Below are positions 33,933-43,052 of a stretch of 64,000 nucleotides of DNA, in pieces. Numbering within the stretch: the stretch's first letter is position 1; the number at the start of each line of letters is the position of its first letter. This stretch comes from Massilia endophytica (lineage in GTDB: Bacteria; Pseudomonadota; Gammaproteobacteria; Burkholderiales; Burkholderiaceae_D): NCBI RefSeq assembly GCF_021165955.1, contig NZ_CP088952.1, positions 1,674,001 through 1,738,000 on the forward strand, read 5' to 3'. The position numbers were made by a program, and so were the translations under genes. The notes beneath the pieces were generated by a model. That model was not told the origin of the DNA and ran no database searches. It saw only the letters and a list, made by a program, of their open reading frames with translations.

Positions 33933-36173
33933 ATGAAGAAGCAAATGTTGGCCGCCATGTCCCTGGCAATCCTGTCCGCCTACGCGGGCGCCGCCCAGGC
34001 CGACAAGGCAACAGACGTCCAGCTCAAGCCCGCTGCCCAGCAGACGCAGGCCGCGCTGTGGGCGTCGCGCGTGCTGTCGCGTTATCACTACAAGGCCACG
34101 CCGCTCGACGACGCGATGTCGGAGAAGATCTTCGACCGCTATTTCAAGACCCTCGATGCGGACAAGCTGTTCTTCACCCAGGCCGACGTCGACCAGTTTG
34201 CTCCCTTCAAGACCAAGCTCGATGACGCCATCGCCGGCGAGAACCTGCAGCCGGCGTTCGCCATCTACAATCTCTACCAGCAGCGCTTCAACGAGCGCAT
34301 GGCCTATGCCCGCGAACTGCTGAAGACCAAATTCGACTTCACGGTGGACGAGAGCTACCAGTTCGACCGCGAGAAGGCCGACTGGGCCAAGAACGAGGCC
34401 GAAGTGAAGGAACTGTGGCGCAAGCGCGTGAAGAACGACTGGCTGCGCCTGAAGCTTGCCGGCAAGGACGAGAAGTCCATCCGTGAAACGCTGGACAAGC
34501 GCTACGAGAACTACGTCACCCGTTCGCGCAAGCTGAATAATGAAGACGTGTTCCAGTACTTCATGAACGCCTATGCCATGTCGATCGAGCCGCACACCAA
34601 CTACCTGGGCCCGCGCGCTTCGGAGAACTTCGACATCGCCATGCGCCTGTCGCTGGAAGGCATTGGCGCCGTGCTGCAGACGCGCGACGAATATACCGTG
34701 ATCCGCGAGATCGTTCCCGGCAGCCCGGCCGCATTGTCCGGCAAGCTGAAGGTGGGCGACAAGATCGTGGCCGTGGCCCAGGGCGATAACGGGGCCCCGA
34801 CGGACGTGCTGGGCTGGCGCATCGACGATGTGGTGGCCCTGATCCGCGGCGCCAAGGATTCGACTGTGCGCGTGCAGGTGCTGAGCGCCGACGCAGGCCC
34901 GGACGCCAAGCCCTTCAGCGTATCCATGGTGCGCAAGAAGATCACCATGGAAGAGCAGTCGGCCAAGAAGTCCATCATGGAAGTGCGCGATGGCGCCGTG
35001 AAGCGCCGCATCGGCGTGATTTCGCTGCCCACCTTCTACCAGGACTTCGAAGCCCGCCGCCGCGGCGACAAGGACTTCAAGAGCGCGACCCGCGACGTGG
35101 CGCGCCTGCTCGGCGAGCTGAAAAAGGAAAAGGTGGACAACGTCCTGATCGACCTGCGCAACAACGGCGGCGGCTCGCTGACCGAGGCGGTGGAGCTGAC
35201 CGGCCTGTTCATCGACCGCGGTCCCGTGGTCCAGCAGCGCAACGGCGAGGGCCGCGTGGAAGTGGAGAACGACACCGTGGCCGGCCTGGCATGGGATGGT
35301 CCGGTGGGTGTGCTGATCAACCGCGGTTCGGCTTCCGCCTCCGAGATTTTCGCGGCGGCCATCCAGGATTACGGCCGTGGCCTCATCATCGGCGAGCCGA
35401 GCTTCGGCAAGGGCACCGTGCAGACCCTCATCAGCCTGGACCGCTTCGGCCAGAACGACAAGGCGCGCCTGGGCGAACTGAAGATGACCATTGCCCAGTT
35501 CTTCCGCATCAACGGCGGCACCACCCAGCTGCGCGGCGTGACGCCGGATATCAAGCTGCCGTCCATTGCCGACGCGGAGAACTTCGGCGAGTCGAGCTAC
35601 GACAACGCGCTGCCGTACACGGTGGTGAAGCCTGCCGTGTACATCCCGGCGGGCGAGGTGAAAGACATCGTGCCCCTGCTGGACAAGAAGCATGAGGCGC
35701 GCGTGTCCAAGGACAAGGACTTCCAGTACCTCGTGGAGGACATCGCCTACGTGAAGAAGCAGCGCAAGGACAACCTGGTCTCCCTCAACGAGGCGGCGCG
35801 CCGCAAGGATCGCGACACCCAGGAAGCCCGCGCCAAGCTGCGCGAAGCGCGCCTGAACGCCGGTCCTTCGCCGGACGACCCCATCGTTGTCCCCGATCCG
35901 AAGGATGCGCTGAACAGGGCGATCAGCGCCAAGCCAAGCAGCCAGAAATCGGCGGCCAAGGCAACGCCTGTGAAAGGCGCCAGCCGCACCGACGACGGCC
36001 TGCAGGCGGACGAGCGCTCCCTGAGCGCCGAGCTGGATGCGGAGAAGGCCGCGAAGAACGCGAAGGATGTGCTGCTGAACGAAGCCGTGCATATCCTGGC
36101 CGACGAAGTGGGCCTGCTGAAGACCGACACCCGTCTGGCCTCGCGCGTGCTGCCGTACGCCGCCGACAAGTAA
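33933..36173 (+). CDS. prc: Tail-specific (carboxy-terminal processing) protease
   Basis: 746 residues (a second ATG six bases upstream would give 748; ATG 33933 has GGAG at nine-base spacing). Signal peptide ends near AQA-DK. A DUF3340-like helical N-part, a PDZ domain (about 230-320: GIGAVLQTRDEYTVIREIVPGSPAALSG, broken by loops) and the S41 core follow. The catalytic dyad is Ser in GSASASEIF (about 465) and Lys in GEPSFGKGTV (about 490). It degrades periplasmic proteins and trims lipoprotein-linked cell-wall hydrolases. It ends at a good terminator. Confidence 0.92.
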   Translation: MKKQMLAAMSLAILSAYAGAAQADKATDVQLKPAAQQTQAALWASRVLSRYHYKATPLDDAMSEKIFDRYFKTLDADKLFFTQADVDQFAPFKTKLDDAIAGENLQPAFAIYNLYQQRFNERMAYARELLKTKFDFTVDESYQFDREKADWAKNEAEVKELWRKRVKNDWLRLKLAGKDEKSIRETLDKRYENYVTRSRKLNNEDVFQYFMNAYAMSIEPHTNYLGPRASENFDIAMRLSLEGIGAVLQTRDEYTVIREIVPGSPAALSGKLKVGDKIVAVAQGDNGAPTDVLGWRIDDVVALIRGAKDSTVRVQVLSADAGPDAKPFSVSMVRKKITMEEQSAKKSIMEVRDGAVKRRIGVISLPTFYQDFEARRRGDKDFKSATRDVARLLGELKKEKVDNVLIDLRNNGGGSLTEAVELTGLFIDRGPVVQQRNGEGRVEVENDTVAGLAWDGPVGVLINRGSASASEIFAAAIQDYGRGLIIGEPSFGKGTVQTLISLDRFGQNDKARLGELKMTIAQFFRINGGTTQLRGVTPDIKLPSIADAENFGESSYDNALPYTVVKPAVYIPAGEVKDIVPLLDKKHEARVSKDKDFQYLVEDIAYVKKQRKDNLVSLNEAARRKDRDTQEARAKLREARLNAGPSPDDPIVVPDPKDALNRAISAKPSSQKSAAKATPVKGASRTDDGLQADERSLSAELDAEKAAKNAKDVLLNEAVHILADEVGLLKTDTRLASRVLPYAADK

Positions 36174-36200
36174 TACGACAGAACCTTAGGAGGGTAGGAG

Positions 36201-36225
36201 AGGGCCGCAAGGCCCTTTTCTTTTA
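36201..36225 (+). terminator. Rho-independent terminator after prc
   Basis: AGGGCC, GCAA loop, GGCCCT, then TTTTCTTTT, starting 28 bp after the prc stop. Confidence 0.88.
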
Positions 36226-36299
36226 CCCGTTCATGGATGGTAGTTGTTCCGCGGCAACATATACGCTTGCGTTATATCTAGTATCACTACAATAAAGTG

Positions 36300-36398
36300 G
36301 CGCGATATGGCGCGACGCAGCATAATTGCACCTGTCTCCTCTATTCTCCTCCAAGGAAATAGACTTCAGCCCGCTACCCAGTAGCGGGCTTTTTTTTT
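36300..36398 (+). ncRNA. Candidate small RNA with anti-Shine-Dalgarno motifs
   Basis: Between prc and the NHL gene a second strong terminator (stem AGCCCGCTAC/GTAGCGGGCT at 36368-36390, nine Ts) lies 165 bp after the prc terminator with no gene to serve. A promoter-like pair TTGCGT (36267) and TACAAT (36288-36293, spacing 15) precedes it. The intervening 70 bases hold CTCCTC and CTCCTCC (36336-36352), complementary to ribosome-binding sites. Together these suggest an Hfq-type small RNA of about 100 nt. Candidate only. Confidence 0.4.
36368..36398 (+). terminator. Strong second terminator, likely end of the small RNA
   Basis: A 10-bp perfect stem AGCCCGCTAC/GTAGCGGGCT with a 3-base loop followed by nine T on the plus strand. 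On the minus strand it would have no U-tract. Confidence 0.9.
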
Positions 36399-36458
36399 GT
36401 CCCGTGGCGGCCGCGATCGGTTAAGCTGTCGGCTGGGTTTGAGATAGCAAAGAGACAA

Positions 36459-38594
36459 TTGAAACGAAAGCTTACTATTGCGGCCCTGGCGGCCGCAGGC
36501 TTGCTGGGCGCCTCAGCCTGGTACTTCATGAGCCAGCAGACCGGCCTGCCAGGCCGTTCTCCCCTGGCGGTCATCCAGCGCGCCGTCGGCAAGACGCCCG
36601 CCTACTGGACCGCCCGCACCACCACCGTCAGCGGGGACGGCGTCCAGGGCGTGGCGGACGGCCCCGCAGCGCAGGCCCGCTGGTCCGATCCCTATGGCAT
36701 TGTTGCGGATGCGAAGGGCACTATCTATGTCGCCGACGGTGGAGATGCAAACCGGATTCGTAAAATTACTACGCAAGGCGAGGTATTGACCCTCGCTGGC
36801 GGCAAGGAAGGCTTCGCGGACGGCCAGGGCGCCGCCGCATCCTTCAACACCCCGTCCGGCCTCGCCATCGACAGGCAGGGCAATCTCTACGTGGCCGACA
36901 CGGCCAACCACGCCATCCGCAAGGTCACACCGGAAGGCGCGGTCGCCACCCTGGCGGGCAACGGCCAGCCAGGTTATGCGGACGGGCAGGGCGCCGAGGC
37001 GCGCTTCAACGGCCCGGTCGGCATTGCGGTGGACGGCAAGGGCAATGTCTTCGTGGCCGACACCTACAACGACTGCATCCGCATGATCGATGCGCAGGGA
37101 ATGGTCACCACCTACGCAGGCAACGGCAAACCGGGCGACGCGGATGGTCCCGCGAAGAGCGCGCAGCTGGATACGCCGACCGCGCTGGCCGTGGCGGCGG
37201 ACGGCTCGCTGTATATCGCCGACACCTTCAACGACAAGATCCGCAAGGTCGACAGCGCAGGCATGCTCTCCACTGTGGCAGCGCCGCCCGAGGCGGAACG
37301 CAGGCCCAAGCTGCGCCGTCCCACGGCCTTAGCGCTGACGCGCGACGGGCATCTCTACATCTCCACCGGTTCGGGCGGGCGCATCCTGCACATGACGCCG
37401 GACGGCCAGTACCACCCGCTGGAAGACGCCGACCGTCCGCCAGGCGTGGGCAGCGACGGCACCGTGCAGCTGTTTGCGCCGCGCGGCCTCGCCCTGCAGG
37501 AGGACGGCAGCCTGCTCGCCAGCGACGGCATGGCTTTCCGCCTGCACCGTCTTGCTCCGCCGCGCAAGGGCGAGGCCGCGCCTGCCCAGGCATCCATCGC
37601 GCCCATCCCCCAGCGCAAGGCGCCCATGCTCTGGCCCGTGAAACCGCAGGATGCGCCGCATGAAGTGGTGGGCCTGATGGGCGAAGTGCGCGGCAGCTTC
37701 GATGGCGAGAACCGCGACCACTTCCATGCAGGGCTGGACGTGCAGGCGCCGGTGGGCGACACCGTGTTGGCCGTGGAAGCAACCAAGGTCACCGACCCCC
37801 TGCCCAACTGGGGCTTCGGCACGCTGAGCGAAGGCATCAGCATCGGTAATATGTCCTACATTCATATGCGCGTGGGCCGGGCGGGGCGCGACAAGCCCCT
37901 GGGCAGCCAGTTCCAGCTCCTGCGCGGAGAGAAGAACAAGTCTTACCGCGTGCGCGTGCAGCGCGGCGCGCGCTTCGAAGTGGGTGATGCCCTGGGCACC
38001 ATCAACGGCATGGCGCACGTCCACCTCGACTACTTCCCTGCAGGTGGCGTGATCAATCCGCTCAAGCTTCCCTTCATCGGCCTGCGCGACACCATAGCGC
38101 CGACGGTGCGCAGCGTCGTGCTGTTCGACGCGCAGGGGAAACGGCTGCCCGGCAAGCGCGGCCAGCCGGTGCATGTGCCGCGCGCTTTGCAGGAGGTGAG
38201 CATCGTCGCCGACATCTTCGACCAGATGGACGACAACCTCGCGCGCCGCCGCCTTGGCATCTACCGCCTGGGCTATCAGCTCCTGAAGGAAGACGGCAAG
38301 CCCGCGCCGGGCTTCGAGCAGCCCGTGATCACCCAGGTCTACGACCGGCTGCCGCGCAACCGCGAGGCGGTGAAGCTGGTGTATGCGCCGAGCAGCGGCA
38401 TTACGGTCTACGGCAGCAAGAGCACGCAGTTCGCCTACGCCGTCAACAACACGCTGGAGGGAGGCCAGGCCTTGCCTGGCATGTGGAATATCGGCGGCAT
38501 CGAGCCGGGCGCTTACACGCTCCGGATCTTCGCCGCCGACTTTGCGGGCAATGTCGCGACCCAGGGCCGCGACCTGCCCATCGTGATCGAGTAG
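36459..38594 (+). CDS. NHL-repeat protein fused to an M23-like domain
   Basis: 711 residues from a TTG start (AGAGA upstream). After a signal anchor (about 5-25), four to six NHL repeats fill about 70-380 (recurring GxxYVADxxNxxIRKV and TLAGNGxPGxADG). Residues about 405-530 form an M23/LytM-like domain: HFHAGLDV (His, Asp) at about 421 and HVHLDY at about 520, the HxxxD plus HxH zinc ligands. A C-terminal beta-sandwich ends the protein. M23 domains cut peptidoglycan or act as regulators. The combination is unusual to me; the third ligand layout looks intact. Confidence 0.78.
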   Translation: MKRKLTIAALAAAGLLGASAWYFMSQQTGLPGRSPLAVIQRAVGKTPAYWTARTTTVSGDGVQGVADGPAAQARWSDPYGIVADAKGTIYVADGGDANRIRKITTQGEVLTLAGGKEGFADGQGAAASFNTPSGLAIDRQGNLYVADTANHAIRKVTPEGAVATLAGNGQPGYADGQGAEARFNGPVGIAVDGKGNVFVADTYNDCIRMIDAQGMVTTYAGNGKPGDADGPAKSAQLDTPTALAVAADGSLYIADTFNDKIRKVDSAGMLSTVAAPPEAERRPKLRRPTALALTRDGHLYISTGSGGRILHMTPDGQYHPLEDADRPPGVGSDGTVQLFAPRGLALQEDGSLLASDGMAFRLHRLAPPRKGEAAPAQASIAPIPQRKAPMLWPVKPQDAPHEVVGLMGEVRGSFDGENRDHFHAGLDVQAPVGDTVLAVEATKVTDPLPNWGFGTLSEGISIGNMSYIHMRVGRAGRDKPLGSQFQLLRGEKNKSYRVRVQRGARFEVGDALGTINGMAHVHLDYFPAGGVINPLKLPFIGLRDTIAPTVRSVVLFDAQGKRLPGKRGQPVHVPRALQEVSIVADIFDQMDDNLARRRLGIYRLGYQLLKEDGKPAPGFEQPVITQVYDRLPRNREAVKLVYAPSSGITVYGSKSTQFAYAVNNTLEGGQALPGMWNIGGIEPGAYTLRIFAADFAGNVATQGRDLPIVIE

Positions 38595-38597
38595 GGC

Positions 38598-39464
38598 TTA
38601 CTGCACGAAGGTCGTGCGCTTGCCCGTCACGAAGCGTTCGGAAGGGTTGCCGTAGACGGTGATCTTGCCCGAGCCGTTCGTGCTGCTGCGCACCGTGGAA
38701 GACACGGCGACCACGATATCGCCCGAGCCGTTGGTGGTCAGGTCGGCGCGCTCGCTGCGCAGGCCGGAGAGGCGTGCATCGCCGGAGCCGTTCACGCTCA
38801 CGTCCAGGTTGCGCACCTCGCCGGCGGCGCTGAGATTGCCGGAGCCATGGACGCGCGCCATCAGCTGCTCGCCATGCACATTCCCCAGGCTGATGCGGCC
38901 GGAGCCATGCAGGGCGAGGCGGGTGGTGCCAGCGTCCAGCGCATCCGCCACCAGGCTGCCGGAGCCGTTGTTGCGCGCATCCAGCTGGTCGACGCGGCCG
39001 CGCAATTCCGTGCGCCCGGAGCCGTTGTGCTCCACGCTCAGGGGGCCGCCATTCAGGCCATTGACCGTGGCGCGCGAAATGCCGCTGGTCTCCAGCTTCG
39101 TCAGCCGCGGCGTGGTGTAGCGCACGCGCAGGGGCTGGGCGCTGCGCAGCTCCTGGTCCACCACAATGCGCATGTTCCCCCCCGAGACTTCGGTGCGTAC
39201 CAGCGGCAGCAGGTTGCTGTCGCCTTCAATCTGCAGGGAGGCCACGGGGCCCACCTGAACCTCCACATCCATGTCGATCCGGCGGCGGCTTTCCACTTCC
39301 AGGCCGGTGGTGCCCGCGGCGATGCGGGTTTCGCTGCCCATGCTGCCGTTACCCTGAACGGCGGAGGAAGACCAGCTGTAGGTCTTGCCGTTCTCCGGCA
39401 CGACGATGACGCAGCCGCCCAGGGCGAGGGCCAATACAGCAGCGGAAATGTGAGAGAGGCGCAT
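38598..39464 (-). CDS. DUF2807-type lipoprotein with NGSG-repeat beta helix
   Basis: 288 residues from ATG 39464 (AAGGGAT ahead). The open frame extends upstream, but that part is antisense to the acyl-CoA dehydrogenase. The lipobox LALALGGC points to a lipid-modified Cys at about residue 18. The body is a series of about seven turns, each containing NGSG or HGSG at 20-24 residue spacing, the pattern of the DUF2807 beta-helix family. Outer-membrane or periplasmic; function unknown. Confidence 0.85.
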   Translation of the reverse strand: MRLSHISAAVLALALGGCVIVVPENGKTYSWSSSAVQGNGSMGSETRIAAGTTGLEVESRRRIDMDVEVQVGPVASLQIEGDSNLLPLVRTEVSGGNMRIVVDQELRSAQPLRVRYTTPRLTKLETSGISRATVNGLNGGPLSVEHNGSGRTELRGRVDQLDARNNGSGSLVADALDAGTTRLALHGSGRISLGNVHGEQLMARVHGSGNLSAAGEVRNLDVSVNGSGDARLSGLRSERADLTTNGSGDIVVAVSSTVRSSTNGSGKITVYGNPSERFVTGKRTTFVQ

Positions 39465-39612
39465 GATATCCCTTGTTATTGGTTGTTCGATGCTGGAATG
39501 ATAAGCATGCACCCCGCCGCGCACATGCGGCGTGCGACGAACGGTTGTTTTCGCAGGATGAGCTGCGCTTTCCTGCGCAAATCGCATTTGTCCCGGAACG
39601 TTCTGCGGTACA

Positions 39613-39627
39613 ATCGTTTGGAACGAT
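39613..39627 (+). promoter_or_regulatory. Palindrome overlapping a possible promoter of the acyl-CoA dehydrogenase operon
   Basis: ATCGTT, three bases, AACGAT lies 36 bp before the start codon and overlaps a TACAAT box (39609-39614). This is the geometry of a repressor operator. The regulator is unknown. Confidence 0.35.
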
Positions 39628-39662
39628 CGTGCTTTTTTGAGGCGGCGAGCCAAGGAGAGAAT

Positions 39663-40853
39663 ATGGACCTGAACTATTCGGCCGAGGATGAAGCCTTCCG
39701 CGCGCAGGTGCGGACCTTCCTCGCGGAGAATCTGCCCGCGGACCTGCAGGAAAAGGTGCGCGGGCACCTCCGCCTGGCGAAAGAGGATTACGTGCGCTGG
39801 CACAAGATCGTGGCGAAGCAGGGCTGGGCCGCGCCCGCGTGGCCGGCCGAATACGGCGGGCCGGGATGGAACGCCGTGCAGCGCCACATCTGGGAGGACG
39901 AATGCGCCCGCGCGGGCACGCCGCCCATCTTGCCTTTCGGCGTCAATATGGTGGCGCCGGTCATCATGGCTTTCGGGAACGAGGCGCAGAAAGCGCACTA
40001 CCTGCCGCGCATCCTGAACTGCGACGACTGGTGGTGCCAGGGCTATTCCGAGCCCGGCTCCGGCTCCGACCTTGCCTCGCTCAAGACCACCGCCGTGCGC
40101 GACGGCGAACACTATATCGTCAACGGCCAAAAGACCTGGACAACGCTCGGCCAGCATGCGGACATGATCTTCTGCCTGGTGCGCACCGACCCTTCGGTGC
40201 GCAAGCAGGAGGGCATCTCCTTCCTGCTGATCGACATGAAATCCCCGGGCGTCACGGTGAGGCCAATCATCATGCTCGACGAAGAGCATGAGGTGAACGA
40301 GGTGTTCTTCGACAACGTGAAGGTGCCGGTGCAGAACCTGATCGGCCAGGAAAACAAGGGCTGGACCTACGCCAAATACCTGCTGGGCCACGAGCGTACG
40401 GGCATCGCCGCGGTGGGCCGCTCCAAGCGCGAGCTTCTGTTCCTGAAGAGGCTCGCCCTGCGCCAGCAGAAGGACGGCAAGCCCCTGCTCGACGATCCGG
40501 CCTTCGCGGCCAAGGTGGCGAACATCGAGATCGAGTTGATGGCGCTGGAGGTCACGGTGCTGCGCACCATCGCGCAGGAGCATCAGGCGCCCGGCCCGCA
40601 GGCCTCCGTACTCAAGGTGCGCGGCTCCGAGATCCAGCAGATGCTTGCGGAATTGATGGTCGAAGCCCTCGGCCCGGCAGCGCTGCCTTTCGATCCGGCC
40701 TACCTGGAAGGCGAGAGCGAGCACGCGGCGGGCGGAGACGCGGAAGCGGCCCCGCTCGCGGCTTATTACTTCAACCTCCGCAAGACCTCCATCTACGGCG
40801 GATCGAACGAAATCCAGAAGAACATCATCGCCCAGATGATCCTGGGCCTGTAA
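39663..40853 (+). CDS. Acyl-CoA dehydrogenase (large-type)
   Basis: 396 residues from ATG 39663 with AAGGAG seven bases ahead. ACAD marks: GYSEPGSGSDLASLKTTAVRDG, the FAD-contact strand WTTLGQHADMIFCLVRTD, and the C-terminal YFNLRKTSIYGGSNEIQKNIIAQMILGL stretch. It oxidises acyl-CoA thioesters at the alpha-beta bond. First gene of an operon with a second dehydrogenase and a MaoC protein. Two such subunits often form a heteromer (as in steroid side-chain or aromatic catabolism), which the present pairing suggests. Confidence 0.93.
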   Translation: MDLNYSAEDEAFRAQVRTFLAENLPADLQEKVRGHLRLAKEDYVRWHKIVAKQGWAAPAWPAEYGGPGWNAVQRHIWEDECARAGTPPILPFGVNMVAPVIMAFGNEAQKAHYLPRILNCDDWWCQGYSEPGSGSDLASLKTTAVRDGEHYIVNGQKTWTTLGQHADMIFCLVRTDPSVRKQEGISFLLIDMKSPGVTVRPIIMLDEEHEVNEVFFDNVKVPVQNLIGQENKGWTYAKYLLGHERTGIAAVGRSKRELLFLKRLALRQQKDGKPLLDDPAFAAKVANIEIELMALEVTVLRTIAQEHQAPGPQASVLKVRGSEIQQMLAELMVEALGPAALPFDPAYLEGESEHAAGGDAEAAPLAAYYFNLRKTSIYGGSNEIQKNIIAQMILGL

Positions 40854-40863
40854 GGGGAGCAGC

Positions 40864-41994
40864 ATGGACTTTGACTTCAAGGAAGAACAGCAGCAGTTCG
40901 CCGACGCCCTGCGCCGCTGGATCGACAAGGACTACAGCTTCGAAGCACGCCGCAAGATCGTCCATTCCGGCGCAGGCGTATCCGAACAGGCCTGGCAGAC
41001 CCTCGTGGACTTGGGCATGACGGCCTTACCGGTGCCGGAAGCCCAGGGCGGTTTCAACGGCTCGGCGGTGGACATGCTGGTGGTGATGCAGGAACTGGGG
41101 CGCGGCCTCGTAGTGGAACCATACTTTGCCACGGTGCTGGGCGCGCACTTCCTGGCGCTGGCGGGAGGGCAGGAGGAACTGCTGGAGAAAGTGGCGGCGG
41201 GCGGGCTGAAACTGGCCTGTGCGCTCAACGAACCGCATGCGCGCCATGCGCTGAACGATATCGTGGTACGCGCCACCGGCAGCGGCAAGGATTTCGCCCT
41301 GAGCGGCATGAAGAGCGCAGTCATTCATGGCGCCCAGGCAGGCGCCCTGATTGTCTCGGCGCGCACGGGCGGCGATCAGCATGATACTGACGGCATCTCG
41401 CTCTTCCTGGTCGATGCCGACACCTCGGGGCTCGTCATCAAGGATTGCCGCACCCTGGACGGACAGCGTGTGGCCAGCATCACCTTCGACCACGCGCCTG
41501 CAACGCTGCTTGGAAGCGAAGGCCAGGGCTGGCCTTTGCTGGAAGCGGGCGCGGACTATGGCGCCACGCTGCTGTGCGCCGAAGCCGTCGGCGCCATGGA
41601 CGCGCTCTTCGCCGCCACCCTCGAATACCTGAAGACGCGCAAGCAGTTCGGAACGCCCATCGGCAGCTTCCAGGCCTTGCAGCACCGCATGGCGGACATG
41701 TTCATCCACCTGGAACAGGCGCGCTCGATGGCCATGCTCGCCGCGGCGAAGGTCGCCTCGCCGGATGCAGAAGAGCGCCGCCGCGTGGTCTCCGCCGCGA
41801 AGGCGCGCGTGGGGCAAGCCGCCACCTTCATCGGCCAGCAGGCGGTGCAGCTACACGGCGGCATGGGCGTCACGGACGAACTGGCCGCCGCCCACCACTT
41901 CAAGCGCCTGACCATGATCGGGCTGACCCTGGGCGACGCCCAGCACCATCTGGAGCGCTTCGCCGCGCAGCCAGGCTTCCGCGAGGCCGCATGA
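40864..41994 (+). CDS. Acyl-CoA dehydrogenase, second subunit
   Basis: 376 residues beginning MDFDFKEEQQQFADALRRWIDKDY, starting 10 bp after the previous gene. C-terminal marks include LKTRKQFGTPIGSFQALQHRMADMFI and QAVQLHGGMGVTDELAAAHHFKRL, typical of FadE-type members of heteromeric ACADs. Length is shorter than the first subunit. Its stop overlaps the MaoC start (ATGA). Confidence 0.92.
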   Translation: MDFDFKEEQQQFADALRRWIDKDYSFEARRKIVHSGAGVSEQAWQTLVDLGMTALPVPEAQGGFNGSAVDMLVVMQELGRGLVVEPYFATVLGAHFLALAGGQEELLEKVAAGGLKLACALNEPHARHALNDIVVRATGSGKDFALSGMKSAVIHGAQAGALIVSARTGGDQHDTDGISLFLVDADTSGLVIKDCRTLDGQRVASITFDHAPATLLGSEGQGWPLLEAGADYGATLLCAEAVGAMDALFAATLEYLKTRKQFGTPIGSFQALQHRMADMFIHLEQARSMAMLAAAKVASPDAEERRRVVSAAKARVGQAATFIGQQAVQLHGGMGVTDELAAAHHFKRLTMIGLTLGDAQHHLERFAAQPGFREAA

Positions 41995-42452
41995 ACAAAC
42001 GCACCATTTCAGGATTGACAGAACTGGCCGCGCTGGCGGGGCAGGAAGTGGCCATGTCCGGCTGGATCGAGGTGCCCCAGACGCGCATCGACAGCTTCGC
42101 CGACGCGACGGACGATCACCAATGGATTCATGTGGACGAAGAGCGGGCGGCTCAGGAATCGCCGTTCGGCGGCACCGTGGCCCACGGCTTCCTCACGCTC
42201 GCGCTGCTGCCTGCCATGCTGCAGAACGCCCTGAAGTTCGAGAACGTGAAAATGGTGCTGAATTATGGCCTGAACAAGGTGCGCTTCCCCGCGCCGCTGC
42301 TGGCGGGCAGCCGCGTGCGCGGCAGGCTCGCCGTGCTCGCCTTCAGCGAAGTGGAGGGCGGCGCTCAGGTTGTGTGGATGGTGACGATGGAGTCGGCAGA
42401 CGGCGGCAAGCCAGTCTGCGTCGCCGAATTCGTCATGCGCGGCTATCCCTAG
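41991..42452 (+). CDS. MaoC-like hot-dog dehydratase
   Basis: 153 residues. The hydratase-II motif is visible: DDHQWIHVDEERA (Asp-x4-His) with the FGGTVAHGFLTLALLP helix. It would hydrate the enoyl-CoA made by the neighbouring dehydrogenases, so the three genes form a beta-oxidation-like unit. The pathway substrate (fatty, dicarboxylic or aromatic side chain) is not indicated. Confidence 0.92.
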   Translation: MNKRTISGLTELAALAGQEVAMSGWIEVPQTRIDSFADATDDHQWIHVDEERAAQESPFGGTVAHGFLTLALLPAMLQNALKFENVKMVLNYGLNKVRFPAPLLAGSRVRGRLAVLAFSEVEGGAQVVWMVTMESADGGKPVCVAEFVMRGYP

Positions 42453-42455
42453 CCG

Positions 42456-43028
42456 CTAGTTGGGAATGTTCGCCGCCAGCCTGGTCCACACGGCATCGCC
42501 GATGTCCTTGCGGCCGTCGGGGGCGCGGAAGGAGAGGAAGAAGACTTCGTTCTTCACGCCTGTCGCCATGTACATGAAGTAGGCTGGCTGGCCTGTGGTG
42601 CCGCTGATCATGGAGAGCAGCACTGCGGGATTCTTCCCGTCCTTGAACTGCTTGACCTGGATGTTGGTGGCGGAGCCTTTCAGCTTGTTCAGCGAGCCCG
42701 GGTCGTCGATGCCGTAGAACACGCGGTGGCGCGCGTCGTAGGTGACGTTGGTGGCGGTTGAGCCGTACATGTAGCCGTTCCGGCTCGGCAGCTTTTCGGC
42801 GGTAGCGGTGGCGGCGTCTTCCGGCCGCATCCAGTAGGAATAGCCAATCCGTTTCACCTTGGCCTGCGCGTACTCCACCGGCACCGGAACGTTCAGCGGA
42901 ATCTGCACCGGCAGCCGGCCTTGCATGAACTGGTTCACTGGCACATTGCGCGTCTGCACAGGCTCCGCGGGCGCGGCCCACACCGTAGCGCTGGCGGCCA
43001 GGCTGGCCGCAAGGAAAATCGATTTCAT
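42456..43028 (-). CDS. Exported protein of unknown function
   Basis: 190 residues with a signal peptide (MKSIFLAASLAASATVWA, cleavage before APAEP). The mature part is mixed alpha/beta with GYSYWMRPEDAATATAEKLP and RNGYMYGSTATNVTYD; no domain is recognised. It runs on the minus strand 24 bp before the response regulator gene's 3' end. Convergent with the MaoC gene (3-base gap). Confidence 0.7.
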   Translation of the reverse strand: MKSIFLAASLAASATVWAAPAEPVQTRNVPVNQFMQGRLPVQIPLNVPVPVEYAQAKVKRIGYSYWMRPEDAATATAEKLPSRNGYMYGSTATNVTYDARHRVFYGIDDPGSLNKLKGSATNIQVKQFKDGKNPAVLLSMISGTTGQPAYFMYMATGVKNEVFFLSFRAPDGRKDIGDAVWTRLAANIPN

Positions 43029-43052
43029 TCAAAACTCCTGATGGGTTGCGGG

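Noticed and set aside
33906..36092. 728-codon minus frame opposite prc
   Set aside because: Antisense of a clear S41 protease; the His/Val/Leu-rich product has no domain.
36700..37300. Possible tandem DNA repeats
   Set aside because: Protein-level NHL repeats only; the DNA units are too diverged to be a repeat array or CRISPR.
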